Shown: positions 1 through 7,849 of the stretch, piece by piece
Position numbering within the stretch: position 1 is the first letter of the stretch
Layout of the letters: each line of letters begins with the position of its first letter
Origin: Clostridiales bacterium
Lineage (GTDB): Bacteria > Bacillota > Clostridia > Oscillospirales > Oscillospiraceae
Assembly (NCBI GenBank): GCA_004556965.1
Contig: SFFE01000013.1
Coordinates: 1 to 64,000 of the forward strand
DNA length: 64,000 nucleotides
Reading direction: 5' to 3'
Program-made: the position numbers and the translations under genes
Notes under the pieces: generated by a model
What the model saw: the letters and a program-made list of their open reading frames with translations, nothing else
Database searches by the model: none
Told to the model about the DNA's origin: nothing

Positions 1-65
1 ACCACCTCTGTCATGGTCATGCCAGAACGGACGATATAGGACTTGATTTCTTCTCGAATGCCCAT
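1..65 (-). CDS. Small HTH-like element protein, 5' part only
   Basis: Only the first 21 codons are in the window; the gene runs off the left edge. The visible N-terminus begins MGIREEIKSYIVRSG and resembles a short HTH-like protein that recurs in Firmicutes integrative elements. That family assignment is from memory and tentative. A good ribosome binding site (GGAAAGGAG on the minus strand) precedes the ATG. Its orientation matches the sigma-like gene that follows, as expected for an element regulatory module. Confidence 0.5.
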   Translation of the reverse strand, partial: MGIREEIKSYIVRSGMTMTEV

Positions 66-332
66 TGTTCTCTCTCCTTTCCATGTCTGCCCCACAAAGA
101 GCAATATTCGGTTTCGCTGTTTTGTGTGGGATTTGCCGGAAATGAAAAAAAGCCCGCCAAACCGTGAAATCCGTTCGCTTCACGGTGGCGCGCTCTCCAG
201 AAAATAACCGACACAAAAACAGTCAATCCTTCATTCAACGGCGATCTTTCAAAAATTCGGGGAAATTTTCACCTCTTTTCATCCGGCTTGAGCGCAAAAA
301 AGCCACGCTCAACCTTCTGGTCTGCGTGGCTT

Positions 333-1196
333 TCATACGCTGCATCTGTACTTTTGAAGTTTCTTTTTTACCGCCTCCACTCGTTTGATAACTCCGCTGT
401 GGTTTTTATACCCCAGCTTGTCCGCAATTTCCTCGTAAGTAAATCCATCCTGTCTCAGTTCAACAATCTGCCGATCTTTCAGGGGCAAGGTCTTTAAAAA
501 CCGTTCCACAAAGTCCTTAGCGATCACATATTCCTCTACATTTTGGCTTGGATCTGGAATATGGAAAATAGGACTGTCGTCATCACTGTTTTCCAGCATT
601 CCTTCCAGTGAAACGGTCTGTACCTTCTTGGAGCGGGTGTGATACCACCTGCGGAGGAAGTCTTTGCGAGCGTTGGTATCCCATTTTTCAAAATCTTCAT
701 CGCAGGGCATTTCTCGCACGATGTCCAAAATTGGTTGCCACCCCTGCTCCGTAATCGCACGCTTCACCACATGGGCAAATAATTCTCTTACCTGATCGGC
801 GTCTGGGAACGGAATTTGTGTTCCAGGTTTCATGCGAAATAAAAGCTGCAACCCCCAACCACATTCCTGCTCTATTAAGCTGGCCCAAAGTGGTAGCGCA
901 TAGGAGAGCCGCCAAACTGGACAGTAGCCAGTGTAGTGTTCTTTCCACCCGCCAAAGCCAAAGTGCGGAAAAGCCAAAGCAGCGGTGGCATCCATGATGT
1001 CCTTCAAGAAAGCGTCACTGTCGAGCAAGTCCATCATCGGTTCGGATGCTGCTATCTCAGAAAGACACCGTGGCAGTATATTCAGCGCAGGATACCTGAC
1101 GATCTGGTCTGCCGGGATAAGATAGACAAGAGGTAGATAGCGGATGTTGCTGTCAAACGGAAAAATCACTTGGGTTTGCGCTTTTGGTTTACTCAT
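333..1196 (-). CDS. Sigma-70 family RNA polymerase sigma factor-like protein
   Basis: This 287-residue protein has a C-terminal sigma region-4-like helix-turn-helix. The visible signature is LPLKDRQIVELRQDGFTYEE followed by IADKLGYKNHSG, at about residues 235-272. The N-terminal two thirds show no region 2 that I recognise. It therefore looks like the element-borne sigma-like regulators of clostridial integrative elements, not a housekeeping sigma factor. It is divergent from the HTH gene starting at 1415. Its leader contains a 13-base direct repeat (TAGGAGGAAAAAG on the minus strand, at 1205-1217 and 1218-1230) that duplicates a Shine-Dalgarno-like sequence. The role in controlling the element is inferred. 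Confidence 0.75.
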   Translation of the reverse strand: MSKPKAQTQVIFPFDSNIRYLPLVYLIPADQIVRYPALNILPRCLSEIAASEPMMDLLDSDAFLKDIMDATAALAFPHFGFGGWKEHYTGYCPVWRLSYALPLWASLIEQECGWGLQLLFRMKPGTQIPFPDADQVRELFAHVVKRAITEQGWQPILDIVREMPCDEDFEKWDTNARKDFLRRWYHTRSKKVQTVSLEGMLENSDDDSPIFHIPDPSQNVEEYVIAKDFVERFLKTLPLKDRQIVELRQDGFTYEEIADKLGYKNHSGVIKRVEAVKKKLQKYRCSV

Positions 1197-1204
1197 AGAG
1201 CCGA

Positions 1205-1230
1205 CTTTTTCCTCCTACTTTTTCCTCCTA
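1205..1230 (-). repeat. Tandem duplication of a Shine-Dalgarno-like 13-mer
   Basis: Two perfect back-to-back copies of TAGGAGGAAAAAG (minus strand) lie just upstream of the sigma-like gene. Each copy contains AGGAGG. The copy nearer the ATG is about 15 bases away, longer than usual. The duplication may modulate translation or be simple slippage. Confidence 0.6.
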
Positions 1231-1338
1231 TTTTAATTATCTATTATTTTACGACAGAAGTATATACTTATTGTTCCTAGTTTTCAAAATTATTTTGTCG
1301 GTTTTATAAGAAGGTGAACTACTTGCGTTAAAAAAGTC

Positions 1339-1367
1339 TTGTCTTATTTCGCTTAAACGAATATAAT
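1339..1367 (+). promoter_or_regulatory. Predicted sigma-A promoter of the defence operon
   Basis: TTGTCT (1339-1344) and a perfect TATAAT (1362-1367) are separated by 17 bases. They lie in an AT-rich intergenic region about 47 bases upstream of the HTH gene. This is the only convincing promoter I see before the run of overlapping genes ending at 7018, so it probably drives the whole operon. Confidence 0.65.
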
Positions 1368-1414
1368 ATACTTGGTTTGTTGTACGCATCCATAGTGATT
1401 ATGAGGTGTCGCAA

Positions 1415-1636
1415 GTGAATGGATATATAACGGTTCAAGAAGCCGCCGAAAAATGGGGCGTAACCCCGCGGCAAGTCCAGATATTATGTAAAGAAAACCG
1501 CATCGCAGGCGCGACGCGTATGAGCCGTATCTGGATTATCCCGGAAAATGCGGAGAAGCCGACAAACGATAAACGAGGACAAGGTAGGGAAAGAAATGAT
1601 CCTTCAAAGCACCATGTATCAAAAACAGAATATTGA
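1415..1636 (+). CDS. Small helix-turn-helix (excisionase-like) protein
   Basis: This is a 73-residue protein with a MerR/excisionase-type HTH, visible as ITVQEAAEKWGVTPRQVQIL followed by CKENRIAGATR. The C-terminal tail is charged. I prefer the GTG at 1415 over the upstream GTG at 1406, because a GAGG sits 8 bases before 1415. Its 3' end overlaps the start of the first methylase by 41 bases. It may be a controller for the restriction-modification operon or an element directionality factor. Its position as first gene favours the former, but this is inference. Confidence 0.65.
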   Translation: MNGYITVQEAAEKWGVTPRQVQILCKENRIAGATRMSRIWIIPENAEKPTNDKRGQGRERNDPSKHHVSKTEY

Positions 1637-2702
1637 CCTATCCTCCGCTCCCTGGACGATGCATGAATTTTTTGCAGGTAGCGGTCTCGTTACGTATGGA
1701 CTAAGAGGAATGTTCACGCCGGTTTGGGCAAACGATATCAGTGAGCAGAAAGCGGCTGTTTACGAAGCTAATTTCGGGTGTGAACGGTTTATTCTGGATG
1801 ACATCAAGAACGTCAAAGGCGCTGATCTGCCTTTCGCGCATCTTTCATGGGCTAGCTTCCCTTGCCAGGATTTATCTCTGGCTGGTTCTATCGGTGGAAT
1901 TCATGCGTCCCGCAGCGGTTTGGTTTGGGAATGGCTGCGCGTATTGGACGAGATGGACGATAAACCAAAGATTCTCTTGTTGGAGAACGTGGCGGGCTTA
2001 CTCTCGACAAACGGCGGCGATAATTACCGGGTTCTTCATATGGCGCTTGTAGAGCGAGGGTATCGCTGCGGAGCTGTTTTGCTGAATGCTTCCCATTTTG
2101 TTCCACAGTCCAGGCCAAGAGTATTTATTATCGCTGTGCAGAAGGACTGCTCTATCCCGGAGGAATTGATAGGCGACGGGCCATGTTGGCTGCATAACAA
2201 CGTTGCAACGCAGTTGGGCCGTGAACTACCGGAATGGATTTGGTGGTATACGGAAAAGCCTTTGCGCCGAACCACATCTCTCAAAGATATTGTCGAGGAT
2301 GACGCAGTCTTTGATAAAGATGACGTTTTGAAGTTGGTTCCCGAACGGCATTGGGCAAAATTGCGGACACACGACACTGCATACGTCACAGGTTATCGCA
2401 GGACGCGAAACGGAAAGCAGCAGCTGGAGCTGCGCTTTGATGGAATTGCCGGTTGCTTACGGACGCCGGAAGGAGGGAGCAGCAAACAGTATCTGGTTAT
2501 CAAGAAGGACGGCCAGGTTCACGCCCGCCTCTTGACCGTACGCGAAGCGGCCAGACTTATGGGAGCGCCGGATAATTTTGAACTTCCCGGAAGCTATAAC
2601 GACGGATATAAAGCGATGGGCGACGCAGTAGCCGCGCCGGTCGCGCAGTTTATAGGAGAACGTTTCCTAACCAAAATTGCGGAGGCGGTATACGATGATT
2701 AG
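1596..2702 (+). CDS. DNA (cytosine-5-)-methyltransferase 1
   Basis: This 368-residue enzyme transfers a methyl group from SAM to cytosine C5 in a specific DNA sequence. Motifs appear in the expected order. Motif I is FFAGSGLVTYGLRG, motif IV is FPCQDLS with the catalytic cysteine at about residue 90, motif VI is LLENVAGLL, and motif VIII is QSRPRVFII. Motifs IX/X are REAARLMGAPDNFELPG followed by YKAMGDAVAAPV. The ATG at 1596 has a GTAGGGA ribosome site and is preferred to the longer frame starting at 1548. The target recognition domain (about residues 190-280) gives no specificity I can read. It overlaps the next gene by 8 bases. Confidence 0.93.
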   Translation: MILQSTMYQKQNIDLSSAPWTMHEFFAGSGLVTYGLRGMFTPVWANDISEQKAAVYEANFGCERFILDDIKNVKGADLPFAHLSWASFPCQDLSLAGSIGGIHASRSGLVWEWLRVLDEMDDKPKILLLENVAGLLSTNGGDNYRVLHMALVERGYRCGAVLLNASHFVPQSRPRVFIIAVQKDCSIPEELIGDGPCWLHNNVATQLGRELPEWIWWYTEKPLRRTTSLKDIVEDDAVFDKDDVLKLVPERHWAKLRTHDTAYVTGYRRTRNGKQQLELRFDGIAGCLRTPEGGSSKQYLVIKKDGQVHARLLTVREAARLMGAPDNFELPGSYNDGYKAMGDAVAAPVAQFIGERFLTKIAEAVYDD

Positions 2703-3630
2703 TCCCGAAGAACGCCTAAAGGCGTTTCAATCTGAAAATCATATCACCACGAAGGGGCCTCTCTCTTTGGTCGTGCAGTTTACTCGCATGGTGAGAGATA
2801 AGGCTTTCCCGTTAAACCCTGACGACTTCCAGACAAGTAGCAAAGGGCAGGTCGCTGGGCTTGGCGGGGCCAACTTGAAAAAGATTTTGAAGGAACACGG
2901 CATCACCCAGCAACTGTCTTCTGAAGGTGGGAGAACCAGCAGAGGCAGCATGGGCCTGATGATTAAATATGTGGACTTTCTGAACGCATGGAACGCAGAG
3001 GAAGCGGTAGATTTCTCCGTAGTCGAGGCCTTTTGGGCCGAGCAGGTGCGCGAATACTTTAGAAATCAGCCGTTCGTTCTGACCGCAGATACATCAAAAA
3101 CAATCGGCGCAAATCTGGACGACCTTTTTGAACAGGCAAAAAAGCGTCAAAAGCAGAATCCCGGCACGCAGTATCTTGGCATGGTGTTGCAGCATCTTGT
3201 GGCGGCAAAACTCTGCTTAATTCTGCCGGAAGATTCTTTTGAAATCCACGGAGCCTCTGTGGCGGACGGCCCCACAGACCGAAACGGCGATTTTGTCATA
3301 GGCAATACAGTCATTCACTGTACGACTATGCCCGGAGCGTTACTGATTGAAAAATGTAAAGCAAATCTCCGCGCTGGTTGCCACCCCGTTATTATCACGA
3401 TTTTTGAGCGCGTACATACCGCGCTTAATCTTGCAGAGGATGCCGGACTGGCCGGACGCGTCGAAGTGTGGGATATTCAGCAGTTCTTGTCTGCGAACGT
3501 CTACGAACACAGCCTTTTTGACGAGGCCAAAAGGAACTCCACGCTCTCCAGTATCATCGCCCGGTACAACAAAATTGTGCTGGAGACGGAAACCGATCCT
3601 AGCCTCCGTATAGAGTTTGAAGCCAGGTGA
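2695..3630 (+). CDS. DUF4928-like protein, putative restriction endonuclease
   Basis: This 311-residue protein is encoded directly after the methylase, with an 8-base overlap and GGAGG 9 bases before the ATG. I recognise it as like the DUF4928 family, which travels with cytosine methylases; the name is recalled and not searched. A segment at about residues 195-225 (DRNGDFVIGNTVIHCTT, then a lysine-bearing helix) has the layout of a degenerate PD-(D/E)XK nuclease core. That fits a restriction endonuclease paired with methylase 1. No methyltransferase or ATPase motif is present. Catalytic function is inferred from context. Confidence 0.65.
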   Translation: MISPEERLKAFQSENHITTKGPLSLVVQFTRMVRDKAFPLNPDDFQTSSKGQVAGLGGANLKKILKEHGITQQLSSEGGRTSRGSMGLMIKYVDFLNAWNAEEAVDFSVVEAFWAEQVREYFRNQPFVLTADTSKTIGANLDDLFEQAKKRQKQNPGTQYLGMVLQHLVAAKLCLILPEDSFEIHGASVADGPTDRNGDFVIGNTVIHCTTMPGALLIEKCKANLRAGCHPVIITIFERVHTALNLAEDAGLAGRVEVWDIQQFLSANVYEHSLFDEAKRNSTLSSIIARYNKIVLETETDPSLRIEFEAR

Positions 3631-3636
3631 TTTGTC

Positions 3637-4047
3637 GTGGCGGATGTTTTTGATGCGGAAAAACGATTTGACATTATGCGTCAGGTCAAGTCTAAAAAGA
3701 ACAAGTCCACCGAGCTGCGGTTAATTGAAATATTCAAACAGAACGGAATTACGGGCTGGCGTAGAAACTACCCAGTAAAAGGGCATCCAGATTTCGTATT
3801 CCCAAAGAAAAAGATCGCCGTGTTTGTGGACGGCTGCTTTTGGCATGGACACGACTGCCGAAACACTCGCCCTGCCGATCATCAAGAATACTGGCAGAAG
3901 AAGCGCGAACGGAACATGGAACACGACAGAGAAGTAACGGCCATGTTCGAGGCGCGCGGCTGGACGGTGTTGCGGATTTGGGAGTGCGAGTTGAAGAAGA
4001 AAAATGAGAGCGCATTGGTCGAGCAATTAGATAAGATAATGCGTTAA
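3637..4047 (+). CDS. vsr: Very short patch repair / Vsr-type mismatch endonuclease
   Basis: This 136-residue Vsr-family nickase starts at GTG with AGGTGA 6 bases upstream. Family landmarks are visible: PDFVFPKKKIAVFVDGCFWH followed by GHDC, containing the metal-binding aspartate and active-site histidine, and the C-terminal GWTVLRIWECEL. Vsr enzymes nick 5' of the T in T:G mismatches created by deamination of 5-methylcytosine. One therefore belongs next to cytosine methylases. In methylase operons containing MORC-like ATPases, Vsr-fold proteins have also been proposed to act in restriction. Confidence 0.92.
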   Translation: MADVFDAEKRFDIMRQVKSKKNKSTELRLIEIFKQNGITGWRRNYPVKGHPDFVFPKKKIAVFVDGCFWHGHDCRNTRPADHQEYWQKKRERNMEHDREVTAMFEARGWTVLRIWECELKKKNESALVEQLDKIMR

Positions 4048-4074
4048 CTCTGATGGATATTGGGGGAAACGTAG

Positions 4075-5142
4075 ATGACAATCAAAGCAGTTGATTTGTT
4101 TTGCGGCGTGGGTGGCCTAACATGCGGGTTGCAGAAAGCAGGTATCCCTGTCGTGGCGGGAATAGACATTGATGGTTCATGCGAATATGCCTATACACAC
4201 AACAACCATTCTCAGTTTATAAAAAAGAGCATTGATGAGGTTACTGGAAAAGAAGTACGTGCGCTGCTTCGTGGGGCAGATGTGAAAGTGTTAGTTGGGT
4301 GCGCCCCCTGTCAACCTTTTTCAAGTCATCAAAAGGATAAAAAGCACCGCTCTAATCATAAAGATTGGAAATTACTATATCAGTTTTCCAGATTGGTAAA
4401 AGAGGTTAAACCGCATATTGTTTCGATGGAAAATGTTCCAGAACTTCAAAAAGAAAAGGTGTTTTTAGATTTTGTTAACACTCTCAAAGAGGAGAACTAT
4501 GTGGTCAATTATGATGTGGTTAATGTGGCGGATTACGGTGTGCCTCAACGGCGTAAACGTCTGATTTTGTTGGCGTCAAAGAGAAAAGAAATAAAGATTC
4601 CAACACCGACGCATGAGCGATATATAACAGTGAGAGAGGCAATTGGAAACCTGCCAGAAGTTAAAGCAGGAGAAGCAGATAAGGATGATGCACTGCATAT
4701 CGCGCCGGCATTGTCAAGTATCAATTTGCAGCGAATAAGGAACTCTCGTCCAGGTGGAACTTGGCGCGATTGGCCCGATGCATTAAAGTTAAAGTGCCAC
4801 AAATCAGAAAAGGGTAAAACATATGCATCGGTATATGGTCGTATGAGGTGGGATGATCTATCCCCAACGATAACAACGCAATTTATTGGATATGGGACTG
4901 GACGTTTTGGACACCCTGATCAAGATCGAGCACTTACTCTTCGAGAAGGAGCAATCTTGCAGTCATTTCCTCCGGACTATCAGTTCGTTCCACCTGAAGA
5001 GCCGATTCAAATCAGAAAAATTGCCCGCCACATAGGCAATGCCGTACCCCCAAGACTTGGAGAAATCATCGGACAAAGTATAATTAGCAGCCTGCCAAAA
5101 AAGAGAAAGAAGGCGGTGAATAAAAATGAACAAGGAGTATAA
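4075..5142 (+). CDS. DNA (cytosine-5-)-methyltransferase 2 (Dcm family)
   Basis: This 355-residue second C5-cytosine methylase is clearly different from the first. Motif I is DLFCGVGGLTCGLQKAG, motif IV is GCAPCQPFSSH with the catalytic cysteine at residue 79, motif VI is SMENVPEL, and motif VIII is VPQRRKRLILLAS. Motifs IX/X are LTLREGAILQSFPPDY followed by IGNAVPPRLGEIIG. A GGGGGAAA ribosome site precedes the ATG. The gene is more AT-rich than the chromosome to the right. The last 17 bases overlap the ATPase gene, so its product is probably translationally coupled to that ATPase. Confidence 0.94.
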   Translation: MTIKAVDLFCGVGGLTCGLQKAGIPVVAGIDIDGSCEYAYTHNNHSQFIKKSIDEVTGKEVRALLRGADVKVLVGCAPCQPFSSHQKDKKHRSNHKDWKLLYQFSRLVKEVKPHIVSMENVPELQKEKVFLDFVNTLKEENYVVNYDVVNVADYGVPQRRKRLILLASKRKEIKIPTPTHERYITVREAIGNLPEVKAGEADKDDALHIAPALSSINLQRIRNSRPGGTWRDWPDALKLKCHKSEKGKTYASVYGRMRWDDLSPTITTQFIGYGTGRFGHPDQDRALTLREGAILQSFPPDYQFVPPEEPIQIRKIARHIGNAVPPRLGEIIGQSIISSLPKKRKKAVNKNEQGV

Positions 5143-7018
5143 ACTCAATATTGACCCGCGTATTCTGGAATTGCTTGGGCCAAGTCTGTACACTAACATT
5201 TACTACGTTTTGGCCGAACTGATTGCAAATGCATATGACGCTGATGCACATAATGTGTATATCATCGCTAATAAGGATGATATTACGGTTGAAGATGATG
5301 GAAAAGGGATGTCTTATGCCAAAGGGGATGTTCAGAAATACCTTAACGTGGCTGCCGTATCACGAAACAGCAAAGAGGATTCTTATACGCCGCTTAATAG
5401 GAAGAAAATGGGGCGGAAAGGAGTTGGCAAGCTGGCGGCACTTTCCGTATCCGAGAATGTACTTGTTAAGACGATAAATGATGGAGAAAAGTCTGGTTTT
5501 ATACTCTCACGCCATATAGGTGAGAATAATTTGCTTATTCCACTTACAGATGAACAAATAACCTTTGAAAAAATATCTGGTAACGGGACTTCAATTGTGA
5601 TGCAAAGTCCTCAGTATAAATTACATAGCACCCTAAAGGCCATAAAGAGAAACCTTCTGAAAATATTCCCGTTAGTTAATAAAGACTTCAAAATTCATTT
5701 ATGTCGCGGCACAGAGACGGTAATTATAGAAGATTTCGATAAGGAAATGATTTCAGAACTATCTACGTTAATAACTTTAGGAGATGAGTTCAAACACTTA
5801 GAGGCTTATTTCAAAACACCTTTCCCGGGAAGAATTGCAGACCTTTTAGATAATAGACCCTTAGCGACTGTCCCTATCAGAATGAAAGACAAAGAAAACG
5901 TCGAACATGACTACAATGTGGAAATTAAGGGCTGGATAGGTACATATACATCAACGCGCGGACGAAAAGCGGAGTTGACGGATTTCCCGGACAACTTTAT
6001 TTCATTATACGCTAATCAGAAAATGGGAGAATTCAATATTCTCCCGGTTGTCGGTCAAAACAAATTGCCAGAAGTATATGTGGTCGGCCAGCTTCATGTA
6101 GATATTTTTGAACTTACTGAGCTACCAGATATGGCACTCAGTAATAGACAAGGGTATAAATCTGACGACCCACGGTATCAAGCAGTTTTGGATTATGTTC
6201 GAAACACGCTACTTCCAGATGTTTTGAAAAAGCGGGATGTTTTTGTCAACCTTGGAAAGAAGAAAAAAGAAGAAAAGAAATTAGAACAGCAACGAGAGAA
6301 TGAAGCATCTTTTCGCCGGTCCGTTGATTCTTTTCGAAAGAACACCGCTAAAAAAGCAGCGCAAAAAATATCAACACGATTTGGGATTTCTACTGACAAG
6401 GCAAATGAAGTAGAATCAATACTTTCCGAAGAGATTAACTCTAACAGCCCGGATATGGGTATCAAGAGTATAATTGACACTCAGAAGAAGAAAATTTTAA
6501 TAAGCCAGACATATCCCGATAAGGACTTGGCTGACGTTGTATATAATATGCTTGTATTTAATAATGTGCCGCCAGAGGATATTATATATACAAACTGCGA
6601 TGATGAAGTGTCGCGCATCCCGGAAGGCGACGTTGGAAAATCTGGAATTTATGATTATCTTCGTGACTTCTTCGTCGATAGTTATTCAACACAAAAGATA
6701 TATGTGATTTTTGTTACAAGCAACAATACAAAGAAATCATGGGGTGCGCTAATTGAGGTGGGGGCAGCGTGGATAACCCAAATTGAGCATAAGATTTTTA
6801 ACATATATGATTTCCGACCAGAGCATCCTTTGGACGATGAGCAACAGTGGCACACAAGTTCGAGGAATGAAGAAGGTGAGTTGTGTATGTCCAAATTAAG
6901 TGTGGATATTTTTGCTCAAAAAATCGAGTATATCTGCGATAAGTTGGGTTATAGAAAAAGGACTCGTCAAGAAAATAAAGATCGACTCGAAACGTTGGTA
7001 AAAGTGCTGCCGCGATAA
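5126..7018 (+). CDS. GHKL (MORC/MutL/Hsp90-like) ATPase with C-terminal TIR-like domain
   Basis: This 630-residue protein has two recognisable parts. The N-terminal part carries all Bergerat-fold ATP-binding boxes: N-box ELIANAYDADA, G1 VEDDGKGMS, G2 GRKGVGKLAAL, and a GNGTSIVM motif. This places it with the MORC/MutL-like GHKL ATPases described in restriction-modification operons. A lysine/glutamate-rich linker at about 375-440 is probably coiled coil. The last 180 residues resemble a TIR domain. KKILISQTYPDKDLADVVY forms strand A and the following helix, and SWGALIEVGAAW places a glutamate (E544) where TIR NADases carry their catalytic residue. The expected role is ATP-gated sensing of foreign or improperly methylated DNA, followed by NAD-depleting cell shutdown. 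Function is inference. Confidence 0.8.
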   Translation: MNKEYKLNIDPRILELLGPSLYTNIYYVLAELIANAYDADAHNVYIIANKDDITVEDDGKGMSYAKGDVQKYLNVAAVSRNSKEDSYTPLNRKKMGRKGVGKLAALSVSENVLVKTINDGEKSGFILSRHIGENNLLIPLTDEQITFEKISGNGTSIVMQSPQYKLHSTLKAIKRNLLKIFPLVNKDFKIHLCRGTETVIIEDFDKEMISELSTLITLGDEFKHLEAYFKTPFPGRIADLLDNRPLATVPIRMKDKENVEHDYNVEIKGWIGTYTSTRGRKAELTDFPDNFISLYANQKMGEFNILPVVGQNKLPEVYVVGQLHVDIFELTELPDMALSNRQGYKSDDPRYQAVLDYVRNTLLPDVLKKRDVFVNLGKKKKEEKKLEQQRENEASFRRSVDSFRKNTAKKAAQKISTRFGISTDKANEVESILSEEINSNSPDMGIKSIIDTQKKKILISQTYPDKDLADVVYNMLVFNNVPPEDIIYTNCDDEVSRIPEGDVGKSGIYDYLRDFFVDSYSTQKIYVIFVTSNNTKKSWGALIEVGAAWITQIEHKIFNIYDFRPEHPLDDEQQWHTSSRNEEGELCMSKLSVDIFAQKIEYICDKLGYRKRTRQENKDRLETLVKVLPR

Positions 7019-7327
7019 TTCATGTCTGTTGTGCCCTGTGCAAAAGTACGACGCATATACCTACCGCCGCTCTCTGAAAACGAACAGGATTTTTTCCCGT
7101 CCGCTCACAAAACTCCTGCCCGTTTTCCTGCCAGTGTAAGCTGGGGACAAACCGCATCGCCCCCCGTTTCCCCTGTCAGCCGCGCCAGCAGGTATAACAC
7201 ACTACACCTTGCAAGCAAGGTCGTGTGCCAAAGGGGAGCATAAACCTCCTTTGGAAACCCCCGATTTTGTCGGTGTGTGGCCACAGATTGCATTTCTGCA
7301 TCTATGTCCGCACCCCATCCAAAACCC

Positions 7328-7382
7328 AAAGAAACGACGCAGATCAGCCCATGAATGGTGGGCTGGTCTGCGCCGTTTCTTT
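7328..7382 (+). terminator. Long hairpin, probable terminator of the defence operon
   Basis: Arms of 24 bases (7328-7351 and 7359-7382) pair with only a few mismatches around a 7-base loop. The structure ends in GTTTCTTTATT on the plus strand. It separates the ATPase gene from the XRE gene promoter. It is long for a simple terminator. Confidence 0.55.
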
Positions 7383-7438
7383 ATTCGGCCTGCGGGCCGA
7401 GATGGGAGAAAACGCATAGAGAAAATTTTATTTCCGAG

Positions 7439-7467
7439 TTGAAAATTCACGTTATTCGGGTTATAAT
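7439..7467 (+). promoter_or_regulatory. Near-consensus promoter of the XRE-HEPN-recombinase operon
   Basis: TTGAAA (7439-7444), a 17-base spacer and TATAAT (7462-7467) lie 28 bases upstream of the XRE start codon. A ribosome site AGGGGG follows. The XRE protein is a candidate autoregulator of this promoter. Confidence 0.75.
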
Positions 7468-7495
7468 AAAGTTAACCTGGATAGGGGGTTAAAAG

Positions 7496-7849
7496 ATGAA
7501 AGAAGTGGGTAAGCGTTTGAAGGCTCTGCGGGAAAGTGTTGGTTTTTCGCAGGTAAAAATGGCCGAGGCTATCGGCTCCACACAGTCCAGTATCAACCGC
7601 TATGAGAATGGCCAGTCCACCCCACCTGTAGAACTGTTCCGTCGCTATGCGGATTACTTTGATGTATCTTTGGATTATATCTTTGCCCGAACGGACAAGC
7701 CTCAAGGGGTAACATACGCATTTAAGCCCAAAGCCGCTCCAGAGCGTGAGGAAATGCGCCGCTTTATTGAGATGTGTTTTGATCCGCAATCTCCCATGAA
7801 TGAGAAATTGAAAGAAACCCTGTTCCGCATGATGGAGGATGGAGAATGA
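7496..7849 (+). CDS. XRE-family transcriptional regulator
   Basis: This 117-residue protein has an N-terminal Cro/C1-type HTH at about residues 6-60. The visible landmarks are LKALRESVGFSQVKMAEAIG, SQSSINRYENGQS in variant form, and FRRYADYFDVSLDYIFART. The C-terminal half is a short charged tail. The last four bases (ATGA) overlap the start of the HEPN gene, so the two are translationally coupled. That is the usual arrangement for an antitoxin-like regulator and its toxin. It may instead be the element's lysogeny-type repressor. Confidence 0.88.
   Translation: MKEVGKRLKALRESVGFSQVKMAEAIGSTQSSINRYENGQSTPPVELFRRYADYFDVSLDYIFARTDKPQGVTYAFKPKAAPEREEMRRFIEMCFDPQSPMNEKLKETLFRMMEDGE

Larger units (their letters stand above)
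7019..7495. other. 477-base non-coding gap with several inverted repeats
   Basis: I see no credible gene here; the short open frames lack ribosome sites and overlap on both strands. The gap holds CCTTGC-AA-GCAAGG at about 7207-7220, flanked by ACACAC/GTGTG. It also holds CCAAAGG...CCTTTGG at about 7228-7254 and the large hairpin listed separately. Closely spaced inverted repeats next to a GTGTGCC-like sequence are what an origin of transfer can look like, but no relaxase is visible in the window. Confidence 0.5.

Noticed and set aside
7019..7450. Short overlapping frames in the gap after the TIR-fused ATPase
   Set aside because: They are on both strands, without ribosome sites, and built from inverted repeats.
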